The translations under genes and the position numbers were made by a program. A DNA stretch of 64,000 nt from Giardia muris (taxonomy: Eukaryota > Fornicata > Diplomonadida > Hexamitidae): NCBI GenBank assembly GCA_006247105.1, contig CM016925.1, forward strand, positions 930,001 to 994,000, in the 5' to 3' direction. This document shows, piece after piece, positions 1 through 8,191 of the stretch. Under the pieces are notes generated by a model, which was given only the letters and a program-made list of their open reading frames with translations, searched no databases and had not been told where the DNA came from. Positions within the stretch are counted from its first letter, which is position 1. Every line of letters begins with the position of its first letter.

Positions 1-396
1 GAGGCGTACGTATTGATGCGGACGAGCCTGTTCAACGACTCCGAAGAGGCCGTCCGAAAGGAAGCCTTTCTTAGAACAAAGGCACAGTCACAATCACAAA
101 CGACTATTCAGAAGTCTTCAAGGACACGTACTTCAACGCAGCGGCAGCCTACTACTGCCACCGCTACCCCTAACGAGGAACGGTATCAAATCCTTGCAGA
201 CTTTGTTGGAAGATACTTGCAAGCCACAGACTCCCTACAAGTACCCATACGAGACGTTCAAGCCGCATTGGATGCCCATTGTCGTGAGAGGGGGATCCCA
301 CTTTATGGGGGGGACGAGGTGATGGACCTGATAGCTCGCTTCGTTAACGAGATGAGTGGAGTCTTCCTTGAGGGAGATGAAATCTACAAAATTTGA
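1..396 (+). CDS. MCM-family replicative helicase subunit, C-terminal part (MCM3-like), 5' cut by window
   Basis: The reading frame is open from the first base, so this is the C-terminal ~131 residues of a longer protein. The ATG at 16 is probably internal. The first residues (EAYVLMRTSLFND) resemble the 'EAVELVQYAYF' helix that ends the AAA+ lid region of MCM3. A Ser/Thr/Gln-rich linker follows, then a ~65-residue compact domain ending 'FLEGDEIYKI', which fits the winged-helix tail of MCM proteins. MCM2-7 unwinds DNA at replication origins in the nucleus. The catalytic AAA+ motifs are outside the window, so the family is inferred from the tail alone and the MCM3 label is tentative. The stop TGA (394-396) runs into AGTGAAT, which itself reaches the ATG of the next gene. 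Confidence 0.45.
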   Translation, partial: EAYVLMRTSLFNDSEEAVRKEAFLRTKAQSQSQTTIQKSSRTRTSTQRQPTTATATPNEERYQILADFVGRYLQATDSLQVPIRDVQAALDAHCRERGIPLYGGDEVMDLIARFVNEMSGVFLEGDEIYKI

Positions 397-402
397 GTGA
401 AT
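396..402 (+). terminator. Giardia-type poly(A) signal AGTGAAT
   Basis: An exact match to AGTRAAY begins on the last base of the upstream stop codon and ends on the second base of the next gene's ATG (401-403). Known in Giardia: AGTRAAY just after the stop directs 3' end formation. The two transcripts must therefore overlap. Confidence 0.55.
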
Positions 403-2554
403 GAGACCGGCTAAGGAGCGGATTGGACGGCTCATCTGGAAGTATGATAGCCGTGAGATGTACGAGGACACAAGCAATCAAGGATATGGGATTTATAGAG
501 TGACCTTGCCGAGTGTACAGGAAGAGATGCTCGAACGCCTTGAGGACTTGAAGGAGCCGGTAGGAACGAAGAGGGGAGAGCTTCTTGACGACCTTTTCAT
601 TTGGCCGCATCATGTGGACCATGATGAAACTGCGATCTATTTCACCTTATATCGCCCCGGAAAGCCACTTCCTCTTTACTTACGTGATAGCACCAATGAG
701 AAAGAACGTCCCACCTTCTCACGTCTGATTGAAATCTTTGTTCAAGTAGCAGCGACTGTGGTTCAATATCAGGAATGTACTGACGAAGAATATGGCTTTC
801 TAAGGCCTGATGTCATCTGGATTGACGATCTGTTCGACGTACGTATAGAACGGAAGGATATCCACGGTGCCTTCCACCTGAAAGAGGATAAAGCAAGCCT
901 TTATGCCACAAGAGACCACTTCAACAGGACATTGTCTCAGCACACTGACACACTCCTCCTAGCTGGCCTACTGTACTATCTTCTCACCGGTGACACCCCC
1001 ATATCCGTCGATGAAGGTGAGAAGTGCTATCACGGCCTATCCTACAACAAGGTGATCACTAGAATACCTAACCTCAGCTTTGATTACATCGCCTTCTTCT
1101 CGGCTCTCCTCTCCTCCGAGAACGATCACATTCTCCCAAAGGACCTCGTCAGGTTCTCCCCCTTCCAGCAGACTATAGCAAAGATGGCAGACCGTACCTG
1201 CAACCACGAACGGACAGTCCTGGAGCCCCCGGAAGACATGCACCAGGCCCAACCCGTCGTCCCTCCCAATACTGTCATCCTCTCCACCATACATGCTGTC
1301 ATCGACCAGACGGCTGGGCCAGCGATGAAATCCCAGTCCGTACGCTCGAAAAAGTCCCTGCTGACAGAGAATTCCGAGACGGTACAATCCGAAGCCTCCC
1401 AGAAGAAATCTCCGAAGAAAGCCGCCTCGACCCCCATCCGGAACCGTAACGGCACCTACGCCAGCCCCTCAAGCAAGGCCCACACCTCCCAGAGCACTTC
1501 CGAGCACAGGATACTTGACCAGGGGACTCAAACAAACATGCTAGCCACTCACATCACAACCCTTGAGGAGACCGTCCTCAGGTTACGGCTTGCTATGGAA
1601 AGCGACGACACCCTCAACTTCAAACCATTCTTACACGTCGCTAACCCTATGAACGACCTCCCAGGAAACATGAAAAGGTTGTATCATGACCTCTCACAGG
1701 AACTCGTAAAACAAGGTGAGATCAAATTGGACACCTCCCTTCGCGAAAGGATCAAGTCCTTCGTCGAGAGTACGAGTCGAAGTGCCATCTTGGAGACTCG
1801 CCTCCCAGTCTTCCGCGCAATATGCATGCTTCTAGACGTCACCTGGCAATGTGACGAGAGTGGAGACCTGGACCTACTCCTTCGTGGGCTGAATCGATAT
1901 GGTCAATACGTCCTATCGCTTGAACGCTCCCTTTTCATCCGCTTGCTGGCACAGGTCCAAGGGGCTGGCCTCAAGGAACTTGGATACTCAAACTCATACG
2001 GTAACGTGCTAGTCGGCCATCCTACCACGTCCTGGAATACGGAGCCTGACGGATGGACCGCTCGGGCCCGTATGGCGGAGCAGGGCACGATTTGTAGCCG
2101 AAAGGGCTCTTCGTTGATGAAAACGGTGCGAATGAGCCTAGCGATAGTCGATAACCCCACCTATCTCATGCTTGCGGCGTACCTCGGTTTCAAGGATGGA
2201 GTTGTTGCGATGAAACCCTTTGAGACGAACATCTCCTCAAATGGGTACACAGCACTGATGGCCGCAGTCCTTGGACGCCAAGGCGAATGCATCGGGGAAC
2301 TCCTAGAAGAGGTCGGAATGACGACCGAGAACCGTCGTACGGCACTCATGCTAGCGGCGCAGATAGGATATGTCGAGGGGGTCCAAGCCCTTATCTCTTT
2401 GGAAGGGAAAGCCTCCGGGTCGGATTGGTACCACACCATTTGTAGGTACAGTGACGACCCGGAGGCGGAGACGATCATCCGCCTCCTCCTGGAAAACGGA
2501 GACTTCAGTATCTCGGAGATGACCTCCGTCGCCTCCGACCTCGCCAGCCCCTAA
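401..2554 (+). CDS. Ankyrin-repeat pseudokinase (NEK-like, degenerate kinase domain)
   Basis: This 717-residue protein has a degenerate protein-kinase-like N-terminal region (about 1-270). The place of the HRD loop is taken by 'YGFLRPDVIW' (131-140), and no DFG or glycine loop is visible, so catalysis is unlikely. Residues 290-400 are Ser/Pro-rich with a short coiled coil. The C-terminal ~120 residues hold ankyrin repeats ('NGYTALMAAV', 'RRTALMLAAQIGY'). Giardia has very many NEK kinases with ankyrin tails, many catalytically dead, thought to act as scaffolds at the cytoskeleton; the role here is inferred from that family. It starts 4 bases after the MCM stop. Its stop TAA directly touches the stop of the convergent NEK gene with no base between them. 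Confidence 0.75.
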   Translation: MRPAKERIGRLIWKYDSREMYEDTSNQGYGIYRVTLPSVQEEMLERLEDLKEPVGTKRGELLDDLFIWPHHVDHDETAIYFTLYRPGKPLPLYLRDSTNEKERPTFSRLIEIFVQVAATVVQYQECTDEEYGFLRPDVIWIDDLFDVRIERKDIHGAFHLKEDKASLYATRDHFNRTLSQHTDTLLLAGLLYYLLTGDTPISVDEGEKCYHGLSYNKVITRIPNLSFDYIAFFSALLSSENDHILPKDLVRFSPFQQTIAKMADRTCNHERTVLEPPEDMHQAQPVVPPNTVILSTIHAVIDQTAGPAMKSQSVRSKKSLLTENSETVQSEASQKKSPKKAASTPIRNRNGTYASPSSKAHTSQSTSEHRILDQGTQTNMLATHITTLEETVLRLRLAMESDDTLNFKPFLHVANPMNDLPGNMKRLYHDLSQELVKQGEIKLDTSLRERIKSFVESTSRSAILETRLPVFRAICMLLDVTWQCDESGDLDLLLRGLNRYGQYVLSLERSLFIRLLAQVQGAGLKELGYSNSYGNVLVGHPTTSWNTEPDGWTARARMAEQGTICSRKGSSLMKTVRMSLAIVDNPTYLMLAAYLGFKDGVVAMKPFETNISSNGYTALMAAVLGRQGECIGELLEEVGMTTENRRTALMLAAQIGYVEGVQALISLEGKASGSDWYHTICRYSDDPEAETIIRLLLENGDFSISEMTSVASDLASP

Positions 2555-4333
2555 TCAAACGTAGGTAAAGTTTGCGCGGTTTGCGTCTCCATCGACGGGC
2601 CTCGCAGTATGTATAATTGCACTCGGCGAGATTAGCTCAGCAAAGTCCGTCCGGCCCAAGCGTAGAGCAATCGTATACGGGGAATCTCCATTCGCCCGGC
2701 TGAGCTCCTTCTCCTTCTTGAGGAGGAGAGTGACGATGGCACCATAACCCTTCTCAATCGCGTGGATGAGTGCCGTCGTCCCGTCAGGCATCCTGCAGCC
2801 CGCCTCCTTCATGAGGATCTTCACAGCGTCGTAATTCCCCTTCAGGACTGCAATCATCAAGGCCGTGTACCCACTAGCGTTCTGCATCCGCAGCTCGTAC
2901 TTGGCAAGAGCCTTGACGCAGGTCGTGTTACCACTATTCGCCGCAAGCATGAGCGCGGTCGTCCCATCTGTGAGCGTCTGTTTGCACTCATAACGTACGA
3001 GAAGTTTGACCAAGTCGAGACAGCCTTGAGACGCGGCGAGCATCAGAGCCGTGCAGCCATTAGGAAGGGTCTCCTGTGCCTCCGCTAATAAGAATCGTGC
3101 GATGTTCGTGCGCTTCTGCTGAACGGCAAGCAATAACGCTGTGTACCCGTCCATGTTATGTGCACCGGATTCGTGTTCGGCAAGGATGCGCACGCAGTCC
3201 ACATGGCCATTCTCAGCCGCGTACATCAGAGCCGTGTAGCCTCTAATGTCCTTCCTCCCAAGGTACTTCGAAAGATGAGACGTGATCGCGGTCGAATTGC
3301 CTTGCTCCGCCGCGACCATCAAGGGAGTCTTATTGATCTGCTTATCAAGGAGGACTTGCAAGTCGCTCTCGCCCCCTCTCGTCACGCTAGGGAGGGAGGA
3401 GAGAAGAGAGTTTGTCCCGACGTCTGTCGTATGAGGAAGGATAACCTCTGTCAAGCCGTGAATAAACTGCTTACCATAGAGGCGCTCGACGTACATGAGG
3501 ATCTTGGGGTGCATGAGCAACTCGAAGGCGGAAAGGCGAGTGGTCGGGTCGATATCGAGCATCCCATTCAAAACCTCGTTCATGTCTATGCTTGCGCTCT
3601 CGATGATAACCGGAAAGCTGAGGCTGCGAATGGTATTGCAGGTTTCCTCGACGGTATTCCCAGTGACCAAGCGTTTAAGGCTCAGAAGCTCGTAGAGGAT
3701 GAGCCCCAGTCCCCAGATGTCGGCCTTTTCTGTGTACTTGTTATCCATCTCGAGGAGGATCTCCGGAGCCATATAGCAAGGAGTCCCAATCATCGCATCA
3801 GCCAAGGAGTGCCGCCCAAGGTTCTTGCAAATGTCGAAGTCTCCCAGGATAAGCGTGCTACCCTGTGTGATAAAGATGTTCGCTGGCTTGATGTCTCTAT
3901 GAATAATTCTCCCGCAGGACTTGATCCCTGGCTTAAAGGGACAGTGGAGATAGGCCAAGGCGGATAGGGTCTGGGCCAAGTAGAGCCAGACTGTTCCCTC
4001 ACTGAAGCGTTTGTTCTGGCGCACATAGGAGTCAATAAGCGCTCTCATGTCTCCACCCTCACAAAGGTCCATGATGATGTGGAACTCCATCGCCTCGGCC
4101 GAGTGGAAGACCTTGTGGATCTTGATAATGTTTGGGTGGGATAGCTGCCGGGTCAAGTAGATCTTCTCTTCGAGCCTCTTGCGCATCTCCCCGTGCTCGT
4201 AGGGGACAATCTTGTACGCATAGAGCTTGTCCTGCTCCAGGTCTCGCGCCCGAAAGACCCGCCCGACACTCCCCTGGCCTATTAGGCACTCTATCTCGTA
4301 GCCATCCTGTACGATTCCTTCATACTCATCCAT
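2555..4333 (-). CDS. NEK-family Ser/Thr protein kinase with ankyrin repeats, probably active
   Basis: This is a 592-residue kinase-ankyrin protein. The N-terminal kinase domain (10-285) keeps the glycine loop GQGSVGRV, the ATP lysine K41 (AYKIV), a helix-C glutamate near E56, HRDIKPANI with catalytic D147, and GTPCYMAPE at 183-191. The metal-binding loop reads DFD (165-167), not DFG; the metal-binding Asp is kept. About eight ankyrin repeats follow from residue ~335 ('GYTALMYAAENGHVDCVRILAEHE'-type units). NEK kinases in diplomonads are linked to flagella, the mitotic spindle and encystation; the substrate is unknown. The ATG is preceded by tgaaaa and lies only 6 bases beyond the stop of the upstream gene on the same strand, so its promoter must overlap that gene's end. 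Confidence 0.88.
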   Translation of the reverse strand: MDEYEGIVQDGYEIECLIGQGSVGRVFRARDLEQDKLYAYKIVPYEHGEMRKRLEEKIYLTRQLSHPNIIKIHKVFHSAEAMEFHIIMDLCEGGDMRALIDSYVRQNKRFSEGTVWLYLAQTLSALAYLHCPFKPGIKSCGRIIHRDIKPANIFITQGSTLILGDFDICKNLGRHSLADAMIGTPCYMAPEILLEMDNKYTEKADIWGLGLILYELLSLKRLVTGNTVEETCNTIRSLSFPVIIESASIDMNEVLNGMLDIDPTTRLSAFELLMHPKILMYVERLYGKQFIHGLTEVILPHTTDVGTNSLLSSLPSVTRGGESDLQVLLDKQINKTPLMVAAEQGNSTAITSHLSKYLGRKDIRGYTALMYAAENGHVDCVRILAEHESGAHNMDGYTALLLAVQQKRTNIARFLLAEAQETLPNGCTALMLAASQGCLDLVKLLVRYECKQTLTDGTTALMLAANSGNTTCVKALAKYELRMQNASGYTALMIAVLKGNYDAVKILMKEAGCRMPDGTTALIHAIEKGYGAIVTLLLKKEKELSRANGDSPYTIALRLGRTDFAELISPSAIIHTARPVDGDANRANFTYV

Positions 4334-4339
4334 TTTTCA
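4334..4339 (-). promoter_or_regulatory. 6-base A-rich initiator between tandem genes
   Basis: On the minus strand TAA-tgaaaa-ATG joins the stop of the coiled-coil gene to the start of the NEK gene. The A-rich run right before the ATG is the usual Giardia initiator and leaves almost no 5' UTR. Confidence 0.5.
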
Positions 4340-5737
4340 TTAGCTTTTTGGAGAGAATGGACTCGGCCGAGCCCGAAACGGCTGTGGGGTGGGCTCCTCA
4401 ATACATCTGAGATGGCGACTCCAAGTGGGTGTCCGTGTGGAGAGAGCCGCTGAAGCACTACGTTGTGCTCTTGCTGCTCGCGCCCTACTCGCTGCTCGTG
4501 CCGATTTCGTACGCCGCCGCGCCCACCCACTTGCTTTGGTCCCGAGCTTGCTCTCCGTGCTTAGAATTGATATGGTTCGATCGTTTTCATCCTGGATCGC
4601 ATGAAGACGTACAATTGAGTCCCGTTTTGCCTGTAGGGTCCGGAGAAGTAGTTTGAGGTCCTCCCCATGTGACCAGGAATGAAGAGGATCGCTTCGAGCT
4701 TGGATTAGGAGTGCGTCGATCCGTCTTTGAAGAGCAGCTTTTTCTTTCTCCAGATCGACTAGGAGACGGGAGACGAGGGAGCTTTGTTGGAGTGAGGAGT
4801 TGAGAGCGGCTCCTTGAGGCGTTTGAGCGAGGTGTCTGGTCGACCTCTTATCTGTGTCACCTTTCCGTCTAGGGGTGGTTGAGGGGGAGGATTTCCGAGA
4901 AATGGAAGTGCTACGACTACTACTTCCACTTCTACGACGGCCAGTACTACGACTTCGGACTCGTTGAGTTATACGACGTCTAGGAGTCGTGGGGGTTGAG
5001 AGGGAGATATCTTTGGCCCCCGTGACTGGATACTCATCCGTGGTAGGGTAGATACCGGTATCTTCTGGGCTTGGAAGCAAGAGGCTCTGGTACTTCCGAA
5101 GGATCTGGGATGTGTCTGGGGCTTGATCAGAGGTCAGGGCGGTGACATCAGCTAGGACGTTAGCCATACTATCAATGCTCCTTTCCGCCTGCCCGAGCTT
5201 CTCGGTTAGAATACTATTCTCCTTATCGTACTCCTTGAGTCTTTCAAGCATCCGAGCGTACTTGGCTTGTAGCTCGATGGACCTGGCATAAATAGAATCT
5301 TGCTGTGTTAGGATATCAGCACCACCAACAGGCTTCAAATGCACAACGGTACCCGGGGTCAACCCAGCTCCAAAGCCAGCCTCGTCCATCCCTCCAGTAA
5401 GGTCGCGTCCATGTCGTTGTCTAGTACCATATAATGGGGAAGTTACGTATGGAAAATATGCTGGTTGTGAAATGAGCCCATCCGACTGTAACCTTTCGGC
5501 GGGAGGGCAATCGGAGGCGGGTAACGGCTCCGTAGAGGTGTTGCTATTGGTGAGAGACGCGGATGGGAGGTGAGGTAGGGTCGATGGAGAATATGAGTCG
5601 AGGGAGGAAAATCTTCGACCCGGAGCTGTAAAGGTAGGATCGTTGTGGGTGGGAAGGCTCCCTGGGAGAGACGGCGCTATATCCTGCGATGGCAGATAAA
5701 ACATGGCCTTCAAGGCCTGACTAAACGGCATTGCCAT
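4340..5737 (-). CDS. Hypothetical protein with coiled coil and basic RS-rich segments
   Basis: A 465-residue protein that I do not recognise. The N-terminal ~100 residues are Ser/Pro/Thr-rich and probably disordered. Residues ~150-195 form a predicted coiled coil (ELQAKYARMLERLKEYDKEN and following). Residues ~240-300 are very rich in Arg and Ser, resembling RS domains or microtubule-binding basic tracts. A second coiled coil lies around 320-380, and the tail is Ala/Arg-rich. This pattern fits a cytoskeletal or basal-body protein but proves nothing. It is divergent from the ABC transporter gene, with 15 bases between the ATGs. A second in-frame ATG two codons downstream could also be the start. 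Confidence 0.65.
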   Translation of the reverse strand: MAMPFSQALKAMFYLPSQDIAPSLPGSLPTHNDPTFTAPGRRFSSLDSYSPSTLPHLPSASLTNSNTSTEPLPASDCPPAERLQSDGLISQPAYFPYVTSPLYGTRQRHGRDLTGGMDEAGFGAGLTPGTVVHLKPVGGADILTQQDSIYARSIELQAKYARMLERLKEYDKENSILTEKLGQAERSIDSMANVLADVTALTSDQAPDTSQILRKYQSLLLPSPEDTGIYPTTDEYPVTGAKDISLSTPTTPRRRITQRVRSRSTGRRRSGSSSRSTSISRKSSPSTTPRRKGDTDKRSTRHLAQTPQGAALNSSLQQSSLVSRLLVDLEKEKAALQRRIDALLIQARSDPLHSWSHGEDLKLLLRTLQAKRDSIVRLHAIQDENDRTISILSTESKLGTKASGWARRRTKSARAASRARAARAQRSASAALSTRTPTWSRHLRCIEEPTPQPFRARPSPFSPKS

Positions 5738-5752
5738 CCCGGAAGATTTTTC
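5738..5752. promoter_or_regulatory. 15-base divergent promoter
   Basis: The bases between the two ATGs are cccggaagatttttc. The single AT-rich tract must serve both the coiled-coil gene (minus) and the ABC transporter gene (plus), unless the promoters reach into the coding regions. Confidence 0.4.
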
Positions 5753-8155
5753 ATGAGCGAGTGCGCGAATAGGCCGTCGGGACGGCCAGTCATCAGTGCT
5801 GCCATCTGGATGGAGCTTCCGGCGCTCACCCTAGTCCTCCTCTTCTGGTTCCTCATCCAGGCGCTCAGTCTGGCGTATAACCTCACTTATGCCGTATCTC
5901 TTACGCTCTTCATCAATACGGCCCCTCTCCTCAAGGTGCGGCACCTTGCCCGCGTCCCCCTCACGATGGAGTACTGCTCCGACATCTTCCCACGTTTCTT
6001 GGCCTCAATGGTTGTCACCCTCTTTAAATGGATGCACAAGGAACTAATAGTTGAGACTCAAAGGCGAGAAAAACAAGAGCATCCAGCTGCAGAGGCTCTT
6101 GGCCCCTTTGGGCCTAATCAGAGGATGGATATTTGTGGTTTAGAGCACACCCTCTTGCACTTATTCCTTCAGTATGGAAAGCTCTTGACCGCCTACTTCG
6201 TCTACCGAATCCTTCGCTTGATCCTGATGCGTCTGATATACGCCTGCATGGTACGCTTGAGAAGGCGGCTCAAAGACTCCTTGTTATCCTTAACTTTGTA
6301 CCTGTACTTAGCACAGCCAATAATGGATCTTACAAAGGCGAAGGCAGACGCGTTATCAGGGCAATTGGAGACGGACGTCTCGGCCGCCGTAAGAGCCGTC
6401 GGGAAGTTCCTAGAGACGTCCTGTCCCCCCATCTTCAAAGCCTTGTTGGTAGGGATCTTATTTCTATGGAAGAGAAGACGCCCACAAGGAATAGGACCCA
6501 CCTCGGAACTTCAACCGACCTTTCTGAGGGGAAATAGCTTCACCAGCATCCTCTTTCTAATTGTCATTATCCCGTTACCCTTGAAAGTTATTATTAGTGG
6601 CGTCTTAGAAAGATCAATGGGCAATAGAGGTGAGGCAGAACGGAAGCATCATACCAAACTGCTCGCCTATCTTGCTGAAATAATCCTGCGTTCCAAGAGC
6701 GTCAAACTGTTCGATACCTACGATTATGAGATTGCAACCTTCATCGAACAAGCTGGGAGACGTGACATTCAAACCGAACGCGTCTTCAAGTTGAGTACGG
6801 CCACACGTATCGTCGACATCTTGATTGGGCAATACTATACCGTTACTTGTAAGGGTGGTACCTTAATCTTTATCCTTCTTGGCGTAATGTCGCCTAAGGA
6901 GGCTCAAATCTTCCAATACTTCACTCGCGAGTTATATACTCAGGTCGGTAACCTGACAAAGTTCTTCGCTAACGCCATGGAAACTAAAGGGAAGCTCCTT
7001 TCCCTATATGAACACATTGAATTGCCCCAAGAACAAGGCACTTATTTTTATGGTGGTTCCTCTTACCTTGTAGCTCGTAACTTCATCAAAGAACAACGTG
7101 CTCGCTTAAAACCCATCTCTGGTCAAGGATATGAAAACCCTATAAAGCTCCTTAAGGATATCCCTTCTTTCCTCCTCCTCACTAAAAGAAAGAAGATGAT
7201 GACTCAAAACGATAGTCTTATGAGCTTCGAGCGAGCACAATGGTCTCTTGCACGAGATAGAATGGACGCCGAGCTCGCTTTGAGACGAGATGTACTCTCC
7301 CTGATCCCACAGTCTCCTCATGAAGAAACTTCAACCTTCATCCCAAATCATAGCATCAAACCCATAGAGATAGAGTTCAAGAACGTTTCCTTTAGCTATC
7401 CGAAGAAGCCTCCTACACTTACCGGGATCAACCTAAAGATCAAACCTGGAGAACGTATCGCGATCGTTGGTGCGTCTGGGATCGGTAAAAGTACCTTGAT
7501 AAACATCTTGGCTCGTCTATTTTGCCCAACAGATGAGGCTGGAATCCAAGGGACCATCTACTTCAACGGTGAAGATATTGGTAAGCTCCCACTACAAGAA
7601 GTGCGCGCACGGGTGAGCATCCTGTCACAAGATAGTTTCGTCTTCCCAGGGACGGCCGCAACGAACATTCTTTATGGCCACCATATCTCCTTGCTAGGAT
7701 TGTCTCCTGAGAAGCAACGTGCATATCAGGCAGAACTCATTGAAAGAACATATCGAGCAGCACGTATAGCCTGTGCTGATTCCTTCATCGGACCTCAAGT
7801 CCTTACTGAGACACTTGACGAGCTTTCCGGTGGTCAACAGCAACGCCTTTGTCTAGCCCGAGTATTAGCACGTCGAGGTAGTATCCTCATCCTTGATGAG
7901 GCAACATCCGCCCTTGATAAGAAAACAGAAGGAGAGCTTTTGGCTAATGTTAGTCATGCATTGGAACCAACTCAAACGCTTATCGTTATCGCTCATAAGT
8001 CCTCGGCCATTCGTGCCGTCAATCGGATCTACGTCCTTGCAAACCCGGATGAGAAGGGTGCTCGAATTGTAGAGTCCGGAACCTACGAGGAGCTTCTCGC
8101 GAGAGGCTGGTACTTCCGCGACCTGATTGCGGCTAGAGACGACGTCAATGACTAG
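5753..8155 (+). CDS. ABC transporter, ABCB-type half transporter
   Basis: An 800-residue protein with an N-terminal membrane domain and one C-terminal ATPase domain (TMD-NBD). Hydrophobic spans are seen near residues 15-65 and in several later segments up to ~380. The ATPase domain has Walker A GASGIGKST (~570), Q-loop SQDSF, signature LSGGQQQR (~691), Walker B ILILDEATSALD (~710) and H-loop IAHKS (~746). The order and the 'FKNVSFSYPKKP' entry strand fit the ABCB/MsbA/Atm1 group, which acts as a dimer. Export of peptide, lipid or glutathione-linked cargo is possible, including a mitosomal Atm1-like role, but I see no clear targeting signal. I chose the ATG at 5753 because the longer frame from 5645 runs through the opposite gene's start. 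Confidence 0.88.
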   Translation: MSECANRPSGRPVISAAIWMELPALTLVLLFWFLIQALSLAYNLTYAVSLTLFINTAPLLKVRHLARVPLTMEYCSDIFPRFLASMVVTLFKWMHKELIVETQRREKQEHPAAEALGPFGPNQRMDICGLEHTLLHLFLQYGKLLTAYFVYRILRLILMRLIYACMVRLRRRLKDSLLSLTLYLYLAQPIMDLTKAKADALSGQLETDVSAAVRAVGKFLETSCPPIFKALLVGILFLWKRRRPQGIGPTSELQPTFLRGNSFTSILFLIVIIPLPLKVIISGVLERSMGNRGEAERKHHTKLLAYLAEIILRSKSVKLFDTYDYEIATFIEQAGRRDIQTERVFKLSTATRIVDILIGQYYTVTCKGGTLIFILLGVMSPKEAQIFQYFTRELYTQVGNLTKFFANAMETKGKLLSLYEHIELPQEQGTYFYGGSSYLVARNFIKEQRARLKPISGQGYENPIKLLKDIPSFLLLTKRKKMMTQNDSLMSFERAQWSLARDRMDAELALRRDVLSLIPQSPHEETSTFIPNHSIKPIEIEFKNVSFSYPKKPPTLTGINLKIKPGERIAIVGASGIGKSTLINILARLFCPTDEAGIQGTIYFNGEDIGKLPLQEVRARVSILSQDSFVFPGTAATNILYGHHISLLGLSPEKQRAYQAELIERTYRAARIACADSFIGPQVLTETLDELSGGQQQRLCLARVLARRGSILILDEATSALDKKTEGELLANVSHALEPTQTLIVIAHKSSAIRAVNRIYVLANPDEKGARIVESGTYEELLARGWYFRDLIAARDDVND

Positions 8156-8191
8156 CTTATCAAATCAAAGGTAAAACTCGGAGCGTTTAGG

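Noticed and set aside
3158..3967. 269-codon plus-strand frame across the NEK kinase gene
   Set aside because: It is antisense to a well-supported kinase domain, lacks an A-rich start and has no recognisable motif; it is a shadow of GC-rich codon use.
5645..5752. 36-codon N-terminal extension of the ABC transporter
   Set aside because: It would lie entirely within the opposite gene's start region; the ATG at 5753 is close to the AT-rich spacer and gives a normal N-terminus.
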